Positions 60,991-64,000 of a DNA stretch of 64,000 nt are shown piece after piece. The number at the start of each line of letters is the position of its first letter. Positions within the stretch are counted from its first letter, which is position 1. The position numbers and the translations under genes were made by a program. The notes under the pieces are model-generated. The model was not told where the DNA came from, searched no databases, and worked only from the letters and a program-made list of their open reading frames with translations. The stretch is from Argopecten irradians (lineage: Eukaryota; Mollusca; Bivalvia; Pectinida; Pectinidae): the NCBI RefSeq assembly GCF_041381155.1, contig NC_091140.1, positions 26,086,452 through 26,150,451 on the forward strand, in the 5' to 3' direction.

Positions 60991-62512
60991 TAGCTTACCT
61001 CTCCCGAATCGCTACTAGTCATAGAGTTTTGCATGGATTATAACCAAATTTGGCCACAAACATCTTTGGAGAAGGGGAACAGAACTTGTATAAATTTTGG
61101 CTCTGACCCCCAGGGGGCAGGAGAGACGGGGCTCAATAGGGAAAAAAGAGGGAAATCCTATAAATCGCTATTTGTCCTAGAGTTCTGCATGGATTGTAAC
61201 CAAAATTGGCTACAAATATCCTTGGGGGAAGGGGAACAGAACTTGTATAAATTTTGGCTCTGACTCCCAGGGCCAGGAGAGGCAGGGGTCTAATAAAGAA
61301 AATAAGAGGTAAATCCTATTAATCGCTACTTGTTGTAGAGTTCTGCATGGATTGTAACCAAATTTGGCCACAAATATCCATGGAAAAAGGGGAACAGAAC
61401 TTGTATGAATTTTGGCTCTGACCCGCTGGGGGCAGGAGGGTCGGGGCCCAAAAGGGGGAATAGAGGTAAATCCTATAAATCGCTACTTGTCCTAGAGTTC
61501 TCACATGGATTGTAACCAAATTTGGCCACAAACATCCATGGGAAAAGGGGAACAGAACTTGTATGAATTTTGGCTCTGACCCGCTGGGGGCAGGAGGGTC
61601 GGGGCCCAATAGGGGAAATAGAGGTAAATCCTATAAATCGCTACTTGTCCTAGAGTTCTCACATGGATTGTAACCAAATTTGGCCACAAACATCCATGGG
61701 AAAAGGGGAACAGAACTTGTATAAATTTTGGCTCTGACCCCACGGGGGCAGGAGAGACGGGGCTCAATAGGGGAATTTGAGCTAAGTCCTATAAATCGCT
61801 ACTTGTCCTAGAGTTCTGCATGGATTGTAACCAAAATTGGCCACAAATATCCTTGGGGGAAGGGGAATAGAACTTTTATAAATTTTAGCTCTGACCAACA
61901 GGGGCCAGGAGGGGCGGGGTCCAATAAAGAAAATAAGAAGTAAATCCTATAAATCGCTACTTGTCGTAGAGTTCTGCATGGATTGTAACCAAATTTGGTC
62001 ACAAACATCCATGGGGGAAGGGAAATAGAGCTTGTATAAATTTTGGCTCTGACCCCCCCGGGGGCAGGAGAGGTGGGGTCCAATAAGGGAAAATAGCGAT
62101 AAATCCTATAAATCGCTATTGTAGAGTTCTGCATGAATTGTAACCAAATTTGGCCACAAACATCCTTGGGAGAAGGGGAATACAACTTTTATAAATTTTG
62201 ACTCCGACTCCCCAGGGGCAGGAGGGGTGGGACCCAATAAGGGAAATAGAGGTACACCCTATAAATCACTGTTTGTCCTATAGAGTTCTGCATGGATTGT
62301 AACCAAATTTGGCCACAAACATCCATGGGAAAAGGGGAACAGAACTTGTATAAATTTTGGCTCTGACCCCATGGGGGCAGGACGGACGGGGTCAATAGGA
62401 GAATTAGAGGTAAATATTCAAATAACTTCAGAAAAGAAACAATGAACCTGTATTCAGAACATTATTTGGCATTACAAACCAGGTGAGCGATACAGGCCCT
62501 CTGGGCCTCTTG
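60991..62512. mobile_element. Tandem-unit element, about nine ~158-bp units
   Basis: Units are marked by GGATTGTAACCAAATTTGGC and CCTATAAATCGCTACTTGTC, and repeat from 61031 to ~62410. The end is AGGTGAGCGATACAGGCCCT, then CTGGGCCTCTTG (to 62512). Related end motifs repeat at 62553-62587. Confidence 0.88.
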
Positions 62513-62589
62513 TTCTAATTGTAAGAGTTTTTGTGAGAATTACAAAAAAAAACAGGTGAGAGATACAGGCCCTCTGAGCCTCTTGTTAA

Positions 62590-63225
62590 TTGAACACCTT
62601 GTAAGGTTTTAACACATTTATTTGACAAAGACACAAATGATCCTGACATGGTCCCGAGAAAGTGTTGTTATTTTTCGGGTTGATCCAAAATCCAAGATGG
62701 CCGCCACAGCCGCCATCTTGAAAACACATTTTGAACTTCTTCTCAAGTTCTACTCGTGCGATATGGCTGAAACTTGCATGAAATGGTCCTGACATGGTCA
62801 CGACAAAGTGTTGTTATTTTTCGGGTCGATCTGAAATCCAAGATGGCCCCCACCTTGAAAACACATTTTGAACTTCTTCTCGAGTTCTACAAGTGTGATT
62901 TGGCTGAAACTGGCATGAAATGATCATGACATGGTCCCGACAAAGTGTTGCTATTTTTCGGGTTGATCCAAAATCCAAGATGGCCACCACAACCGCCATT
63001 TTGAAAACATATTTTGAACTTCTTCTCAAGTTCTACAGATGCAATTTGGCTGAAACTTGCATGAAATTACCCTGACATGATCCCGACAAAGTGTTGTTAC
63101 ATCTCTGGGTGATCACAAATCGAAGATGGCTACCATAACACTAAGCTTACATCTAATTAATTTCCTATATGATTATTGCCAAGGTAGTCAGATGACCGTT
63201 AAGGCCCTTTTGCCTCATGTTCTTA
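62590..63225. mobile_element. Tandem-unit element, four ~150-bp units
   Basis: Units are marked by CCTGACATGGTC, TTATTTTTCGGGTTGATC and CCAAGATGGCCGCCAC..GCCATCTTGAAAAC. The last copy (63070-63130) decays. The end is GATGACCGTTAAGGCCCTTT. Confidence 0.82.
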
Positions 63226-63682
63226 AGTTCTTCGGGATATGACAAAAAAAAAAAAAATTGGTCGCAAACTACATGTAAATCAACATAGCAGATTCTCACA
63301 AAAGTTTGCATACAAATTTTTTCATAACCTAATTAAATTAAAGAATAGTGACATCAAAGCTCATAATTAATTTTTTGGACTATTGGTACTTGATGAAATT
63401 TATTTTCCAAATCTAAATGCACCGTCAATGTCGCTCTATTGTGAAGTCACAATAATGTCTGGTTTTCGTGTCATTCTCAGATTTTTTCTTCGTAGAGGCT
63501 AGTGTTTCCTGTTTTGACTATTCAAACAAAGGGATTTATATTTCAAAAAGTGTTGACATGTCAATAGAAAAATTCATGTAGATTTTATAGTGAGATAAAG
63601 GTAAACAATATAATTTACATTTTGAAATTGATATGAATTAATCACTAGATGGTTATCTAACTATATGTTGTTCTACTTTCAG

Positions 63683-63783
63683 GTCCTGGTTTTCCAATAC
63701 CAATTTTCTAATGTGTATAACAAGCCAGAGGAGGATCAGTGCAGCATCATACTGGATGGAGAGGACAAATATCATAAGAGATT
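63683..63783 (+). CDS. Probable internal exon of an unidentified gene
   Basis: A 101-base open segment lies between a good acceptor (TTGTTCTACTTTCAG, AG at 63681-63682) and a consensus donor (GTGAGT at 63784). In phase 0 it reads VLVFQYQFSNVYNKPEEDQ, then CSIILDGEDKYHKR, with the polar/hydrophobic balance of a real protein, and it would end in phase 2. I do not recognise the family. A second frame is also open, so the call rests on splice signals and composition only. Confidence 0.4.
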
Positions 63784-63971
63784 GTGAGTAACTAGAAGAG
63801 AATACTTGAACTATTTTGAATACAGTATGAAAGAAGATAGGTGTCGGCTGCTGAATACACCGCATATATATGTTATACATCAACATATTAGTTTATACGA
63901 TAGCATTATTATAATATGTACATAATGATCATCTATCTATTTTCAAATATTGCTAAGCCCTGTTGAATTTT

Positions 63972-64000
63972 TAGCTCACCTGGCCCGAAGGGCCGGTGAG
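63972..64000 (+). mobile_element. Head of another tandem-unit element, cut by the window edge
   Basis: TTTTTAGCTCACCTGGCCCG, then AAGGGCCGGTGAG: the same hairpin head as at 59727, continuing beyond the window. Confidence 0.8.

Noticed and set aside
61319..62395. Overlapping minus-strand proteins with repeated NSYKFCSPFSM-like segments
   Set aside because: The repeats coincide exactly with the 158-bp unit; non-coding.
33217..64000. A BTB or other shared N-terminal exon on the minus strand
   Set aside because: Minus-strand frames over 60 codons in this range were considered and all fall in repeats, antisense calnexin or unstructured AT-rich DNA.

Overview
This is a window of animal nuclear DNA, most likely from a bivalve mollusc. 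It is AT-rich, with long gene-poor stretches and intron-split coding exons with normal GT/AG borders. It carries a tRNA-Leu-headed SINE whose core resembles the molluscan Meta-domain SINEs, LINE, mariner, LTR and foldback elements, and several elements built from ~150-170 bp tandem units that recall the bivalve 'pearl' (CvA/CvE-like) repeats. The species assignment is inference; I recognise families, not a species.

Layout. 1-17.5 kb: no gene recognised. It holds a SINE, a 43-bp minisatellite, a diverged segmental tandem duplication carrying a LINE 3' fragment, a ~1.8 kb candidate DNA transposon, and a satellite-cored element interrupted by a solo LTR with an exact 5-bp target duplication. 17.5-32.9 kb, minus strand: six separate 3'-terminal coding exons. 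Five encode 2-4 C2H2 zinc fingers and one encodes a 332-residue DUF3504-like (Crypton recombinase-derived) domain. All six start right after an AG acceptor in the same phase (two bases completing a split codon). This is the design expected of alternative 3' ends spliced to one shared upstream exon, as in insect lola-type transcription factor genes. The shared 5' exon is not recognisable in the window.

33.2-42.4 kb, plus strand: the 3' half of a calnexin gene (ER lectin chaperone). It has P-domain exons, a C-terminal lectin-fold exon with two frame-breaking indels, two successive exons that each encode a complete transmembrane segment, acidic cytosolic exons, and a final exon ending RKPRKD. 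The N-terminal globular domain and most type-2 P-domain repeats are missing, so this is a truncated or pseudogenised copy or an imperfectly assembled one. A long 3' UTR probably runs to ~45.5 kb.

45.5-64 kb: almost entirely mobile DNA. It includes a 1.25 kb TIR element with TA duplications, a 125-bp near-perfect foldback element with a 7-bp duplication, a mariner transposase fossil, a dead non-LTR retrotransposon inserted in a tandem-unit element, a TIR element nested inside another palindromic one, a ~2.4 kb inverted-repeat structure, and four consecutive ~150-160 bp tandem-unit arrays. One plausible unidentified plus-strand exon lies at 63683-63783. No rRNA, functional tRNA, CRISPR array or prokaryotic feature was seen.
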